DNA of 64,000 nt from Spirosoma sp. KCTC 42546 (GCF_006965485.1 NZ_CP041360.1:7668501-7732500), one strand, 5' to 3'. Counted from the stretch's first letter, positions 36,604-45,997 are shown. Made by a program: numbers and translations. The notes: generated by a model not told the origin, from the sequence alone.

Positions 36604-38552
36604 ATTTCAATCCTTCTTCTCAATGAATTAGCCTTTGAATATTTTCCAACGCGTAGCCTATACAAGATCAACAATGAGTTTCAATCCTTCTTCTCAATGG
36701 ATTAGCCTTCGAATACATAAGGAACCAATATTTATTAGTTCATCTATAGGTTTCAATCCTTCTTCTCAATGGATTAGCCTTCGAATTAAATACTTATATG
36801 ATATGGGCTTATTTGGATCATTGTTTCAATCCTTCTTCTCAATGGATTAGCCTTCGAATAGACCGATTTTGTTAAGTCCGGCATTCAGCTTTTCAAGTTT
36901 CAATCCTTCTTCTCAATGGATTAGCCTTCGAATGCTGAATGCAAGACAGCCTTAAACGCTGGTATTGATTGTTTCAATCCTTCTTCTCAATGGATTAGCC
37001 TTCGAATTGTATTGAAACTGTTCATTATGTGCCAGTTGATTTAAGTTTCAATCCTTCTTCTCAATGGATTAGCCTTCGAATACAGGATGAACTTACCACC
37101 GCCCGGTGAATCATCGGGTTTCAATCCTTCTTCTCAATGGATTAGCCTTCGAATGTTAACCGGGCGAAAGCGTTTTTTTCGGAGTCGCAAAGTTTCAATC
37201 CTTCTTCTCAATGGATTAGCCTTCGAATGAAATCGTATTTCTTTTTTAAGTAGTCCATAATCAGGTTTCAATCCTTCTTCTCAATGGATTAGCCTTCGAA
37301 TACGATATTCCGACCGCGCAGGGTGTTGCAGACCTGCGTTTCAATCCTTCTTCTCAATGGATTAGCCTTCGAATAAGATCGCCAAATATTTCGCCTAGAT
37401 TCTGGGTAAAAGTTTCAATCCTTCTTCTCAATGGATTAGCCTTCGAATATCCGGTTCATCAGCGATTTGGCCGGCATCTCAAGCGAGTTTCAATCCTTCT
37501 TCTCAATGGATTAGCCTTCGAATAGTCAAAAAGGATAGTATCGGGCGTTTCCATACCAGTTTCAATCCTTCTTCTCAATGGATTAGCCTTCGAATTGCAC
37601 TTGGTGCGGCCCGTCGAATCGCAGAAGTCAGGGTTTCAATCCTTCTTCTCAATGGATTAGCCTTCGAATACTACCCCACGCATGGGAAACTTTTCAAAGG
37701 AGACGTTTCAATCCTTCTTCTCAATGGATTAGCCTTCGAATGGGGGAGCGATGGACGCATCAAGTGGATAACCCTGCGTTTCAATCCTTCTTCTCAATGG
37801 ATTAGCCTTCGAATATGCCGACCGCAATCCAATCGGTATAGATATTGGTAAGTTTCAATCCTTCTTCTCAATGGATTAGCCTTCGAATCTACTGGGCAGG
37901 AGTTAGCCTTGTCAGAGACTGGACTGTTTCAATCCTTCTTCTCAATGGATTAGCCTTCGAATTGACCCTGTACAGGTTTCTGGAATTGACTTAGCCAGGT
38001 TTCAATCCTTCTTCTCAATGGATTAGCCTTCGAATATGAGTAGCGAATCCAAGTACTGGCGGGCATCTGGATAGTTTCAATCCTTCTTCTCAATGGATTA
38101 GCCTTCGAATCTGCCGGCATGGGTCGGCAGGATTCTTTCACCACGCGTTTCAATCCTTCTTCTCAATGGATTAGCCTTCGAATGCTTGCTACTGGTAGGC
38201 GGTTTAGCTTGGGTAATCAAGTTTCAATCCTTCTTCTCAATGGATTAGCCTTCGAATTCTGCCCCACCGGCAGCAACTGAGTGGCCAGTGACAAGTTTCA
38301 ATCCTTCTTCTCAATGGATTAGCCTTCGAATATATCTTGAGGAACCTTATATGCGTTTACATGAGTATTGTTTCAATCCTTCTTCTCAATGGATTAGCCT
38401 TCGAATCTGACCAATTTTTACAAATCCCTGAGTAAGTTTAGAGTTTCAATCCTTCTTCTCAATGGATTAGCCTTCGAATCGCCCCCCCCTTCGGGTGTAG
38501 CCCAGGATGACGAGAGTTTCAATCCTTCTTCTCAATGGATTAGCCTTCGAAT
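36604..38552 (-). CRISPR. CRISPR array: 27 repeats, 26 spacers, no cas genes nearby
   Basis: The 37-base repeat begins GTTTCAATCCTTCTTCTCAA on the plus strand and ends TTAGCCTTCGAAT. All copies look identical except the leftmost (36604-36640), which has three changes. Spacers are 35-38 bases. Read on the minus strand the repeat ends ATTGAAAC, the classic 8-base handle of type I and III crRNAs, so transcription is most likely from right to left. The degenerate end repeat on the left fits this, as it would be the leader-distal end. No cas gene is present in the 64-kb window, so the array is either served in trans or an orphan. The subtype is not assignable. Confidence 0.97.
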
Positions 38553-38677
38553 CCGTCAATGCCCGCAACTGACTCATAAACAGAGCTATATCCCCTCAAC
38601 AAGGGCGCTCTTTTTTCGTATTCCAGTAGGTCAAAGTACATAGAAAATGGGCATTCCTCCTGATTTTCCGTAACCAT
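38540..38677 (-). CDS. Possible 45-residue ORF running into the CRISPR array
   Basis: ATG at 38677 and TAA at 38540-38542, the stop lying inside the rightmost repeat. The product begins MVTENQEECPFSMYFDLLE and ends AGIDGFEG; its composition looks protein-like. It sits where the leader should be, reading toward the array, so it may be coincidental (45 open codons are not rare) or a gene fragment joined to the array. Low confidence. Confidence 0.25.
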   Translation of the reverse strand: MVTENQEECPFSMYFDLLEYEKRAPLLRGYSSVYESVAGIDGFEG

Positions 38678-38784
38678 AATCTATTGACAATTAGCCTGGT
38701 AAGCTTGAGTTTCGACTTGCACAAAATATGTTTCCACCCGGACTACACTGGCTTGTCGGATAGATGCAAGTTACTCAACTACAA
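38553..38784. other. Presumed CRISPR leader region
   Basis: 232 bases between the rightmost repeat and the next gene. If the array is read from right to left, the leader and its promoter lie here. I do not see a clear TAnnTTTG box or a repeated integration-host-factor-like site. The 45-residue ORF overlaps its left part. Confidence 0.4.
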
Positions 38785-39543
38785 CTAAAAACCTACCTGC
38801 ATACTCTGCACCGACGGATTAAGTACCTGCATCGCGGCCGACGATGAGAGGAATTCGCCATCGCCCAATAGCTGGTTGTAGGCCTTCTCCTGGGCGGGCG
38901 TTTTGGTAACCGGCGCGCCGAGTCCAATCGATAGAAACGCCTTCTTGTTCGACTGTGCCAGTTTGCCACCCTCCCAATTGGACACCATACCGCCATAGTC
39001 CCATTCGAAACCCCATACTTTGAAGGGCTTGCCGTTCCGCGCTTCCAGTTCTTTCAGCGTCGTGCCAATGCGCAATCCATCGGCCGTTGTCCAGCGAGTG
39101 GGCGCAACGTTTGGGAGCGGAAGTCCCTCGTCGTCAAGGAGTTTAGGGCGAATAAGAACCGTTTGAGGGTGGGTACGTTTCTCATTGTCAGTAAAAATAA
39201 TCTGTACTTCGTCGGCAGTGCCTTTGTAGAGTGTAGTCCCGGTAAACTCTTCGCCTTCAGCACCGTATAGCGTATCGCCCGCTGTAACGATGGATGGCCC
39301 AAGAAGATGGAGTAAATCCGCTTCGGACGTGGTTGGCCGGATGGGACCAACCTGTTTGCCCGGTATAATCAGAAAATCACCGGCAACGGCCTGATTGGCA
39401 GTACTTGATTGAGGAGCAATGGCTACTGCCTGCGAGTCGGCCCGTGGTTGTTTGATGGCCTGATCGGTTGTGGATGGTTTCGGCCGACAGGCTGCCATAA
39501 GCTCAACCAGGAGCAGAACGAATAGTACGGATGAACGATGCAT
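38785..39543 (-). CDS. Lipoprotein of unknown function
   Basis: A 252-residue protein with a lipobox (LLVELMAAC, Cys19), a Gln/Ala-rich linker to about residue 55, and then a domain with IIPGKQVGPIRPTTSEADLLHLLGP. That block is typical of small periplasmic proteins annotated only as hypothetical. GLRIGTTLKELEARNGKPFKVWGFEWDYGGMV is a second conserved-looking block. It is 35 bases downstream of the 39579 gene, at the end of the kinase/regulator unit. Its position next to a CRISPR array is probably incidental. Confidence 0.65.
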   Translation of the reverse strand: MHRSSVLFVLLLVELMAACRPKPSTTDQAIKQPRADSQAVAIAPQSSTANQAVAGDFLIIPGKQVGPIRPTTSEADLLHLLGPSIVTAGDTLYGAEGEEFTGTTLYKGTADEVQIIFTDNEKRTHPQTVLIRPKLLDDEGLPLPNVAPTRWTTADGLRIGTTLKELEARNGKPFKVWGFEWDYGGMVSNWEGGKLAQSNKKAFLSIGLGAPVTKTPAQEKAYNQLLGDGEFLSSSAAMQVLNPSVQSMQVGF

Positions 39544-39578
39544 GAGCTAGTATACAGTGTGGATAGAACTTGTCAATG

Positions 39579-40277
39579 TCAGTTCGCAGAAGAAGGGTCG
39601 CCGGTAATAGCGGGTTGAATATCAATCCAGGCTTCTGCCCTGTCGCGAAGTGGAGTCTGAACAGACGTCGTAAACTTGGTTGTTGTTACGTCATTTTCAA
39701 GATATACTTCGTGCGGACCAATCATGAGGCCATCTTTTTTACTATAAATCCACGATAGGTCGAAGGTAAGTATGGCCTGGTCGTTGAGTCCGGCAGGCAT
39801 AGCCACCCCCGATACCACAGTTGAAATTTCATCGGAGGGTAAGCAGGCTGTCACTTTACACGTACGGATCTGGTATCCCTTGCTGACCGGGAAAGCGGGG
39901 GTGTTCCGGCGGGTAAAATACGCTTTTACTGTGTAGGTTATCAGCCCTCCTTGTCCGGCAGGGGCCGACTTTTTAGCCTTGTAGAATGGCAATAAAGTAA
40001 TAGGTGGCTGCCCTTTTACGGGTTTCACCGTTCCCAGCAACGAGCCATCGTTGCCATAAAACTCCAGTTTGTCGAACGAAAATTCGCAGGCGTAGGGCCG
40101 ATCTTTCCCGTCCGTTAGTTTGCAGGGCAGATTAAGCGGAGGAAGCTTCTGCTTAGGATTAAACTTGATGGTCAGACTGCTGGGCTTGGTCAGCGTATAC
40201 GAAAGCGGTTTTTGGGCCTGTAAAGACAATGACAGCGTAAGGGCCATCAGGAGTAGAATTACCTGTGTTTTTTTCAT
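39579..40277 (-). CDS. Exported protein of unknown function
   Basis: A 232-residue protein from MKKTQV at 40277, with a signal peptide (LLLMALTLSLSLQAQ). It is beta-rich with CKLTDGKDRPYACEFSFDKLEFYG and a Cys pair in RTCKVTACLP that may form a disulfide. I do not recognise the family. It follows the response regulator gene by 66 bases and may be part of the regulated operon or its target. Confidence 0.6.
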   Translation of the reverse strand: MKKTQVILLLMALTLSLSLQAQKPLSYTLTKPSSLTIKFNPKQKLPPLNLPCKLTDGKDRPYACEFSFDKLEFYGNDGSLLGTVKPVKGQPPITLLPFYKAKKSAPAGQGGLITYTVKAYFTRRNTPAFPVSKGYQIRTCKVTACLPSDEISTVVSGVAMPAGLNDQAILTFDLSWIYSKKDGLMIGPHEVYLENDVTTTKFTTSVQTPLRDRAEAWIDIQPAITGDPSSAN

Positions 40278-40343
40278 GATTGAATTAGGTAAAGGGTGGA
40301 CAATCAACTGTATGTGGATAACTCGTCTTACTTATCAACACGC

Positions 40344-40970
40344 CTACTTAAACAGCCCTGTTTTCAGTGCTTTTGCTACCGCTTCTGATTTGGAGTTGAC
40401 GTGCAGTTTTTCGTAAATATTGACAATGTGGGTTCGGACCGTGCCCATGCTGATTCCGCAATGGTGCGCAATGAGTTTGTAGCTATCGCCTTCTACAAGT
40501 CGTTGCAATACCTCTTTTTCTTTATCGGTGAGCAGAAAATCAGCGACTTTAGGTTGCCGGAAGGCGTCCAGCACTTTCAGGGCAATAGAGGGCGTCATGG
40601 CCGCTCCCCCACTCATCACCTCATGAATGGATTCAATAATTTTATCGGCAGGCGTTTTCTTTAACAGGTAACCTACCGCTCCCGCAGAGATGGCCGCAAA
40701 GATGCGCTCAACATCTTCAAAAACGGTCAGCATCAGAATTTTAGGACGTGTCGTTTGCGCCCGAATGAGCTTAACGGCTTCGATACCCGTGCGTCCGGGC
40801 ATATCGATGTCCATCAGGATAACGTCTGGCTGGTTATAGAGCACCTCTTCAACGGCCGTAAGCGCATTGGGGTATTTGCCCGTTACGATCAGATCGTCGG
40901 TTGCATCGAAAACCAACGCCAGGGTTTCGCGCAGGGAATCATTATCGTCGAAAATAGAGACGCGAATCAT
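40344..40970 (-). CDS. NarL/FixJ-type response regulator
   Basis: A 208-residue protein. The receiver domain (1-120) has the acidic pair FDDND at 8-11, the phospho-acceptor Asp54 (ILMDIDMPG) and the conserved Lys in YLLKKTPADKI. The LuxR-type HTH (about 147-205) has LTDKEKEVLQRLVEG and GTVRTHIVNIYEKLHV. It lies 103 bases downstream of two kinase genes of the HisKA_3 type, the class that phosphorylates such regulators, so it is their likely common partner. Confidence 0.93.
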   Translation of the reverse strand: MIRVSIFDDNDSLRETLALVFDATDDLIVTGKYPNALTAVEEVLYNQPDVILMDIDMPGRTGIEAVKLIRAQTTRPKILMLTVFEDVERIFAAISAGAVGYLLKKTPADKIIESIHEVMSGGAAMTPSIALKVLDAFRQPKVADFLLTDKEKEVLQRLVEGDSYKLIAHHCGISMGTVRTHIVNIYEKLHVNSKSEAVAKALKTGLFK

Positions 40971-41073
40971 GGAGTTCTTGTTTTCCAGGCCTAAAGTGTA
41001 GCCCTTAAACCGCTTTTATCAGACAAAAATACGGTATCGACTAATGCTCGTAAATCGGATAAATGTATGACTC

Positions 41074-43020
41074 TTACGGATTGATGACCAGTTGCAAACG
41101 AGTTCCCTGCCCCGGTGCTGATTGAACGTCTAACGAACCACCCATCGCTTCGGCCCGCTGCTTCATACTGCTTTGGCCCGTGCGTTCGCTCAGTTGGGCG
41201 GGATCGAAACCCCGACCATTATCCTGAATCATTACCTGAAGCTGGTCATTTTTCCGCTCGAACCGGACGGTAGCCTGTGTAGCGCCTGAGTATTTAATTA
41301 GGTTGTTAATGGCTTCTTTACCAATCAAATACAAACTCCGTCGAACTTCCATGGAAATTGGCGCGTCTCCCAAAGCGGGATCAATCTGAAAGGAGCATTC
41401 GACACCTTTCGATTCCATCAACGGTTGTGCATACTCCTGCAGGCGCAGGGCAATCCGGTGTAAGGAGTCGTTGCCGGGGTTGATGGTCCAGATAATTTCA
41501 TCGATGGATTCGAGAATCTGGCGGGCATCGGTGTAGATTTTCTGTACCAGCCTCTGAGCCGTTTCGGATGTATCCATGCCGGGCCGATTCTGCCTCAGCA
41601 GCGTATCGGTATGGCCACTCAATATCGAGATGCTACTCAACGTACTGCCCACCTCATCGTGAAGGTCATGGGCAATCTGCTTACGCAGCTTCTGGGCTTC
41701 TTCGAGCCGCTGGAAGCGGGATCGGTTGAGTAACCAGGCACTCACGCTGGCACCCAACAGCAGTAGCAGTACACTGCCCGCAATGAATACATTGGTTCGA
41801 AATTGGATGCGCTCACGCTCTTGCTGGTTGAGTTTGGCTTGCTGCTGAAGGAGTTTGATTTGGGCTTCTTTCTTTTCTGTTTCGTATTTGGCCACCATTC
41901 GCTGCACTTCGGCTGAGGTACGAACGGTGGTCGTGGAGTCCATACGCTGATTTCGCTCGAGCTGGAAAACGTAGGCTTGCTGGAAGTCTTTCATACCACC
42001 GTACACATCGGCCAGACCCTGCGTATAGATAGCAATTTTAGTATTGTCCTTCAATTCATTAGCCAGGGCCAGGGCCTTTTTCATATTCTGCTCTGCCAGC
42101 TTATAGTCTTTTAGTTCTTCATACACCTGCCCCAGATTGAAATAATCGGTAGCCATTGCCCCTTTACTTTCCTGCTTCTTGTTGAGAACCAACGCTTGCT
42201 CTATGGAGCGTTTTGCTTCCTCAAGTCGTTTGCTCTTTCGTAAAACCAAGCCTGTATTGACTAAAATATCTGCCTGTAACAGCTCTGACTCAGACTCTTT
42301 TGCGTGTTTACCGGCTATTCGGTAGTAGGCTAATGCTTTATCGTATTGGTCTAGGTCGTCATAGCATCTGCCTATATTCTGTTCGGAAATGGCCATGCCG
42401 TAAGGGTATTTTAAGTTCCGATTCAGCACGAGTGCCTGCTGAAAATACCCGATGGCTTCGCGGGGGCGTTTGGTCTCTTTCAGAGCATGACCAATTCCCA
42501 TGTACGTATTTTCATTGCGGGGCTGTATGTTATATTGCTCCTGCATACGAAGCGAACGCAGAGAAATGTCGAGGGCCTTTTCCTGCTGATTTAGGTTACG
42601 ATACGCCGTTCCGAGGTTCGTCATGGCGTTGGCCAGTATACGCGGAGAGAGCTTATTAGCCTCCGCAATCGCCAGTGCTTTCTGCAAATACTCCAGCGTT
42701 TGTTGTCCTCTGCCCAACAGGTAGTAATTGGAACCTAAAAAGGTATTTGCCTGATAGATACCCCGACCGAAATTTAACTTACTCGCTACTTTTTCGGCTA
42801 CGCGCAATAGCGAATCGGCCCGGTCGTAATTGGCCTTTGTCTTGGTCGTCAGATTCCCCAGCCGAAGCAATGCATTCACATAATTCGTATCAGTTGGCGG
42901 GTGGGTTTGCACATAGGTTTCCAGTGAATCGAGCGATTTGGGTATTTGGGCGATTACCAGGTTGCTACTCAGTAGGGTCAGGCAGAGTGCAGTCAGTCGT
43001 AAACAGGCAAGGAATTTCAT
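41074..43020 (-). CDS. TPR sensor histidine kinase, second of a tandem pair
   Basis: A 648-residue protein: signal peptide (to about IAQ, residue 25), about seven TPR units (to about 370, e.g. ANAMTNLGTAYRNLNQQEKALD), a coiled coil and one membrane helix (FIAGSVLLLLLGASVSAWLL). The HisKA_3 domain carries the His in RKQIAHDLHDEVGSTLSSIS, and a HATPase domain follows (EAINNLIKYSGA, DNGRGFDPAQ, GTRLQLVINP). It is very similar to its upstream neighbour, differing mainly in the TPR region and the loop after the His domain. Gap to the neighbour is 29 bases. Confidence 0.92.
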   Translation of the reverse strand: MKFLACLRLTALCLTLLSSNLVIAQIPKSLDSLETYVQTHPPTDTNYVNALLRLGNLTTKTKANYDRADSLLRVAEKVASKLNFGRGIYQANTFLGSNYYLLGRGQQTLEYLQKALAIAEANKLSPRILANAMTNLGTAYRNLNQQEKALDISLRSLRMQEQYNIQPRNENTYMGIGHALKETKRPREAIGYFQQALVLNRNLKYPYGMAISEQNIGRCYDDLDQYDKALAYYRIAGKHAKESESELLQADILVNTGLVLRKSKRLEEAKRSIEQALVLNKKQESKGAMATDYFNLGQVYEELKDYKLAEQNMKKALALANELKDNTKIAIYTQGLADVYGGMKDFQQAYVFQLERNQRMDSTTTVRTSAEVQRMVAKYETEKKEAQIKLLQQQAKLNQQERERIQFRTNVFIAGSVLLLLLGASVSAWLLNRSRFQRLEEAQKLRKQIAHDLHDEVGSTLSSISILSGHTDTLLRQNRPGMDTSETAQRLVQKIYTDARQILESIDEIIWTINPGNDSLHRIALRLQEYAQPLMESKGVECSFQIDPALGDAPISMEVRRSLYLIGKEAINNLIKYSGATQATVRFERKNDQLQVMIQDNGRGFDPAQLSERTGQSSMKQRAEAMGGSLDVQSAPGQGTRLQLVINP

Positions 43021-43049
43021 CGATTTCAGCGGCAGAGTTAGGTCGTATT

Positions 43050-44999
43050 TTATCCGGCTATAGCGGTTGTCAACACCAGGCGGGTACCTTGCTCGGGAGC
43101 TGACTGTACATCCAGTGATCCGCCCATGGCTTCGGCCCGTTGCTTCATGCTGGTTTGGCCGGTGCGTTCACGGGGCTTTGTCACATCAAAGCCTCGCCCA
43201 TTGTCCTCAATCAGCACCTCCAGTTGATCGGCTCGCCGGGCAAACCGAACCGTAGCCTGTGTTGCCTCCGAATACTTAATCAAATTATTAATAGCCTCTT
43301 TACCAATCAGATACAAACTCCGCCGAACTTCCATTGAGACAGGAATATCGGCCAGGGCAGGATCGGTTTGAAATGAGAAGCTGATAGCTTTCGACTCCAT
43401 CAGCGGTTGCGCATACTCCTGAAGTCGCATAGCGATCCGTTGCAGGGAATCATTGCCGGGATTGATGGTCCAGATAATCTCATCCATAGCGTCCAGAATC
43501 TGTCGGGCATCGGTGTTAATTTTTTGGATAGCCCGCTCAACAGCCTCGGGTCGTTTTTGAGCAATGAGGCTGTTAACCATACCACTGAGCAGGGAGATAC
43601 TACTGAGCGTGCTGCCTACTTCATCGTGCAGATCGTGCGCAATCTGCTTACGCAGCTTCTGGGCTTCCTCCAGCCGCCGAAGTCGGGATCGGTTGAGTAA
43701 CCAGGCACTTACAGCCGCCCCGAGCAGGAGCAACAGAATAGCGCCAATGAGTAGCGCATTTGTTTGTAAACGTTTATTGATCAGCTCTTTGTCACGAAGT
43801 TGAGCCTGCTGGCGGAGCAATTTTATTTCCTGTTCTTTCTTTTCGGTTTTGTACTGAGCCACCAGGCGCTGCACTTCGGCGCTGGTTCGAACCACGGTGT
43901 TCGAGTCAATTTGCTTGTTCTTTTCAAGCTGATAAACGTAGGCCTGTTGAAAGTTTTTCATGCCGCCGTATAGGTCGGCCAGCCCTTGTGTGTAGTTGGC
44001 AATCTGCTCTTTATCACCCCGCTCCGTCGCCAATTCAAGGGCTTTTTTCATATTCGCTTCGGCAGGTTTGTAGTCTTTCAGTTCTTCGTAAATCTGCCCC
44101 AGATTGAAATAAGCCGTGGCCATGGTTCCCTTATTCTGTTGCTTCCGGCCAATAGCCAGCGATCGTTCTACATAGGGAATACCCTCTTTAAATCGGTTTG
44201 ACAATTTCAGGGCTAAGCCAATATTGACCAGAATATCGGCCTGTAGCAACTCATACTCTACATCTTCGGCATGTTTTAGCGCCATTCTGTACGAAGCCAG
44301 CGACTTATCATACTGCTTGAGGCCATCATAACAGATACCCACGTTATTTTCTATAATGGCCATGCCGCGAATATTTTTCTCGACCTGCATCAAGGCTAAC
44401 GCCTGTTGATAATAAACAAGAGCGTCTTTGGGTTTATTCAGTTCCCGATAGGCAGTGCCCAGACCACCATAGGTAGTTGCAATGCGCGGTTGTACATTAT
44501 ACTGTTCCTGAAGGCGCAGCGAGCGCAGTTGCATAGCCACAACCTTATCGTACTGCTGTAATTTGCTCAACGCGGCAGCTACGTTCGAGATGGCGCCACA
44601 AATAAAGCGCGGACTCAGTTTGTAGCTTTCGGCCGTTGTCAATGCTTTCTGGAAGTACTCGAGTGCCTGTTGCGGCCTGTCTGTCAGGTAATAGATGGAT
44701 GCCAGATTGGTATAGGCTCTACTCAGTCCTAAACCATAGTTCAGTTTAATCGCGAGCTTTTCGGATACGCGCAATACGGAATCGGCCCGGTTATAGTCGG
44801 GGTTCCCTTTCTCATGTAGTTCTCGGCCCATTACGTTCAGGGCTATTACGTAGTTGGTATCCTGAACGGTATGCGTTTTCAGATAAACCATTACCGAATC
44901 GAGTGATTTGGGCACCTGCGCCAACGCAGTAGAAAACGTGGCAATTAGTAACTTAATGAACAATAAATTAACTAAATAGCTCTGTTTCATATCTTTCAT
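43050..44999 (-). CDS. TPR sensor histidine kinase, first of a tandem pair
   Basis: A 649-residue paralogue of the next gene: signal peptide (FIKLLIATFSTALAQ), TPR region, membrane helix (LIGAILLLLLGAAVSAWLL), HisKA_3 (AHDLHDEVGSTLSSISLLSG) and HATPase (EAINNLIKYSEA, DNGRGFDV). The kinase cores are almost the same in both proteins, so the pair arose by duplication and the cores are kept alike, while the TPR sensor regions differ more. The start may be the ATG at 44999 or nine bases further on. It is divergent from the TetR gene. Confidence 0.92.
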   Translation of the reverse strand: MKDMKQSYLVNLLFIKLLIATFSTALAQVPKSLDSVMVYLKTHTVQDTNYVIALNVMGRELHEKGNPDYNRADSVLRVSEKLAIKLNYGLGLSRAYTNLASIYYLTDRPQQALEYFQKALTTAESYKLSPRFICGAISNVAAALSKLQQYDKVVAMQLRSLRLQEQYNVQPRIATTYGGLGTAYRELNKPKDALVYYQQALALMQVEKNIRGMAIIENNVGICYDGLKQYDKSLASYRMALKHAEDVEYELLQADILVNIGLALKLSNRFKEGIPYVERSLAIGRKQQNKGTMATAYFNLGQIYEELKDYKPAEANMKKALELATERGDKEQIANYTQGLADLYGGMKNFQQAYVYQLEKNKQIDSNTVVRTSAEVQRLVAQYKTEKKEQEIKLLRQQAQLRDKELINKRLQTNALLIGAILLLLLGAAVSAWLLNRSRLRRLEEAQKLRKQIAHDLHDEVGSTLSSISLLSGMVNSLIAQKRPEAVERAIQKINTDARQILDAMDEIIWTINPGNDSLQRIAMRLQEYAQPLMESKAISFSFQTDPALADIPVSMEVRRSLYLIGKEAINNLIKYSEATQATVRFARRADQLEVLIEDNGRGFDVTKPRERTGQTSMKQRAEAMGGSLDVQSAPEQGTRLVLTTAIAG

Positions 45000-45010
45000 A
45001 GAGTCGACAC

Positions 45011-45054
45011 CCTAAATATGAATGAATAATCAGTTAATTGAAAATTGCTTTAGG
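45011..45054. promoter_or_regulatory. Short inverted repeat in the kinase promoter region
   Basis: CCCTAAA and TTTAGGG, 7-base arms 30 bases apart, lie just upstream of the kinase start at 44999. They could be half-sites for the response regulator. The support is weak. Confidence 0.25.
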
Positions 45055-45126
45055 GATCGGTCATTTAGAGGGTCTAGCACGGCCTTTAAATCAATATTTC
45101 TGAAAAACAGGCACAAATTCTTATTT

Positions 45127-45145
45127 ACTAAACAGTGTTCATTAA
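45127..45145. promoter_or_regulatory. TetR operator, autoregulatory copy
   Basis: ACTAAACAGTGTTCATTAA, with a partly palindromic core AACA-G-TGTT. Eighteen of nineteen bases match the site at 45966-45984 upstream of the efflux operon. It touches a TAnnTTTG promoter box (TAAGTTTG, 45143-45150), so the bound regulator would block its own promoter. Confidence 0.7.
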
Positions 45146-45150
45146 GTTTG
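45143..45150 (+). promoter_or_regulatory. Bacteroidota -7 promoter box for the TetR gene
   Basis: TAAGTTTG fits the TAnnTTTG consensus of the Bacteroidota primary sigma factor and lies 21 bases before the ATG at 45171. This also excludes the upstream GTG at 45135 as the start. I do not see a clear -33 TTG. Confidence 0.6.
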
Positions 45151-45170
45151 CAACGTTAATTAATAAATCA

Positions 45171-45782
45171 ATGGGAATCGTAGAGCGGAAAGAGCGGGAG
45201 CGGGAAGAGATGCGGCAACTAATTCTGGATGGGGCGCAAAAGCTTTTTCTGGCCAATGGGTTCGAGAAGGTGAGTATCCGGAATATTGCCGACGAGATTG
45301 AGTACAGCCCGGCCACGATCTATCTGTATTTTAAAGATAAAAACGAATTGCTGTTCGCGTTGCATCAACGCGGATTCGTCAAAATGATTGGCGAGTTTCT
45401 GCCATTACAGTTGTTGACTGATCCGTTTGAAAAACTCGTTGAAATGGGCCGGTCTTACATCCGTTTCGCGGTTGAGAATCCAGAACTATTCGACCTGATG
45501 TTCATCATGAATGCCCCGATGGACACGCTTGATAAGAAAGACTGGGTGGAAGGTGATCAGGCATTTGGGTTGCTGATGTCAGTTGTTCAGGAGTGCATGG
45601 ATGCGGGGATTTTCCAGAAGCACGACGTTCAGTCAACAGCTATGATGATCTGGAGCAGCATTCACGGATACACCGCCTTGTTTCTGCGGAAACGCCTGGG
45701 CATGATCCCCGAATGCGACCGCCAGTCAGTCATGGATGAAGCGTTCAATCTATTTTGTGAAACGTTAAAGCGAGGGCTGTAA
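45171..45782 (+). CDS. TetR-family regulator of the efflux operon
   Basis: A 203-residue protein from ATG 45171. The N-terminal HTH (about 15-60) is typical of the family: LILDGAQKLFLANGFEKVSIRNIADEIEYSPATIYLYFKDKNELL. The C-terminal half is the variable ligand-binding and dimerisation domain (ENPELFDLMFIMNAP, MMIWSSIHGYTALFLRKRLG). It precedes a TolC-MFP-RND operon on the same strand and shares an operator with it, so it is almost certainly the local repressor, released by a substrate of the pump. Confidence 0.92.
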   Translation: MGIVERKEREREEMRQLILDGAQKLFLANGFEKVSIRNIADEIEYSPATIYLYFKDKNELLFALHQRGFVKMIGEFLPLQLLTDPFEKLVEMGRSYIRFAVENPELFDLMFIMNAPMDTLDKKDWVEGDQAFGLLMSVVQECMDAGIFQKHDVQSTAMMIWSSIHGYTALFLRKRLGMIPECDRQSVMDEAFNLFCETLKRGL

Positions 45783-45790
45783 AAAGTTTA

Positions 45791-45932
45791 ATGGATAATG
45801 GATAATGGATAATGGATAATGGACAATGGACAATGGACAATGGACAATGGACAATGGACAATTAAAAATGCATAAAAAATTAACCATTAGCATGTTAACC
45901 ATTATCAATTATACATTTTACATTATTCATCA
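45791..45932. repeat. Heptamer inverted repeat with a perfect tandem arm
   Basis: The left arm holds four copies of ATGGATA then six of ATGGACA (45791-45860). The right arm (about 45883-45932) has looser heptamers of the opposite sense (AACCATT, ATCAATT, ATACATT, TTACATT, ATTCATC). It fills the gap between the TetR gene and the operator of the efflux operon. The perfect tandem arm could vary in copy number. Confidence 0.75.
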
Positions 45933-45965
45933 ACTAAACTGTAAGCCCTATTTTTTTGCCCACAT

Positions 45966-45984
45966 ACTAAACACTGTTCATTAA
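45966..45984. promoter_or_regulatory. TetR operator upstream of the efflux operon
   Basis: ACTAAACACTGTTCATTAA, one base different from the copy at 45127; the central base change makes the core the reverse complement of the other. It ends 13 bases before the TolC-like start codon. Confidence 0.7.
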
Positions 45985-45997
45985 TTGATAAGCGATT

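Noticed and set aside
36635..38153. Reading frames inside the CRISPR array
   Set aside because: They are made of translated repeats and spacers.
45135..45170. GTG start at 45135 for the TetR gene
   Set aside because: It lies inside the operator and upstream of the TAAGTTTG promoter box; ATG 45171 fits the family.
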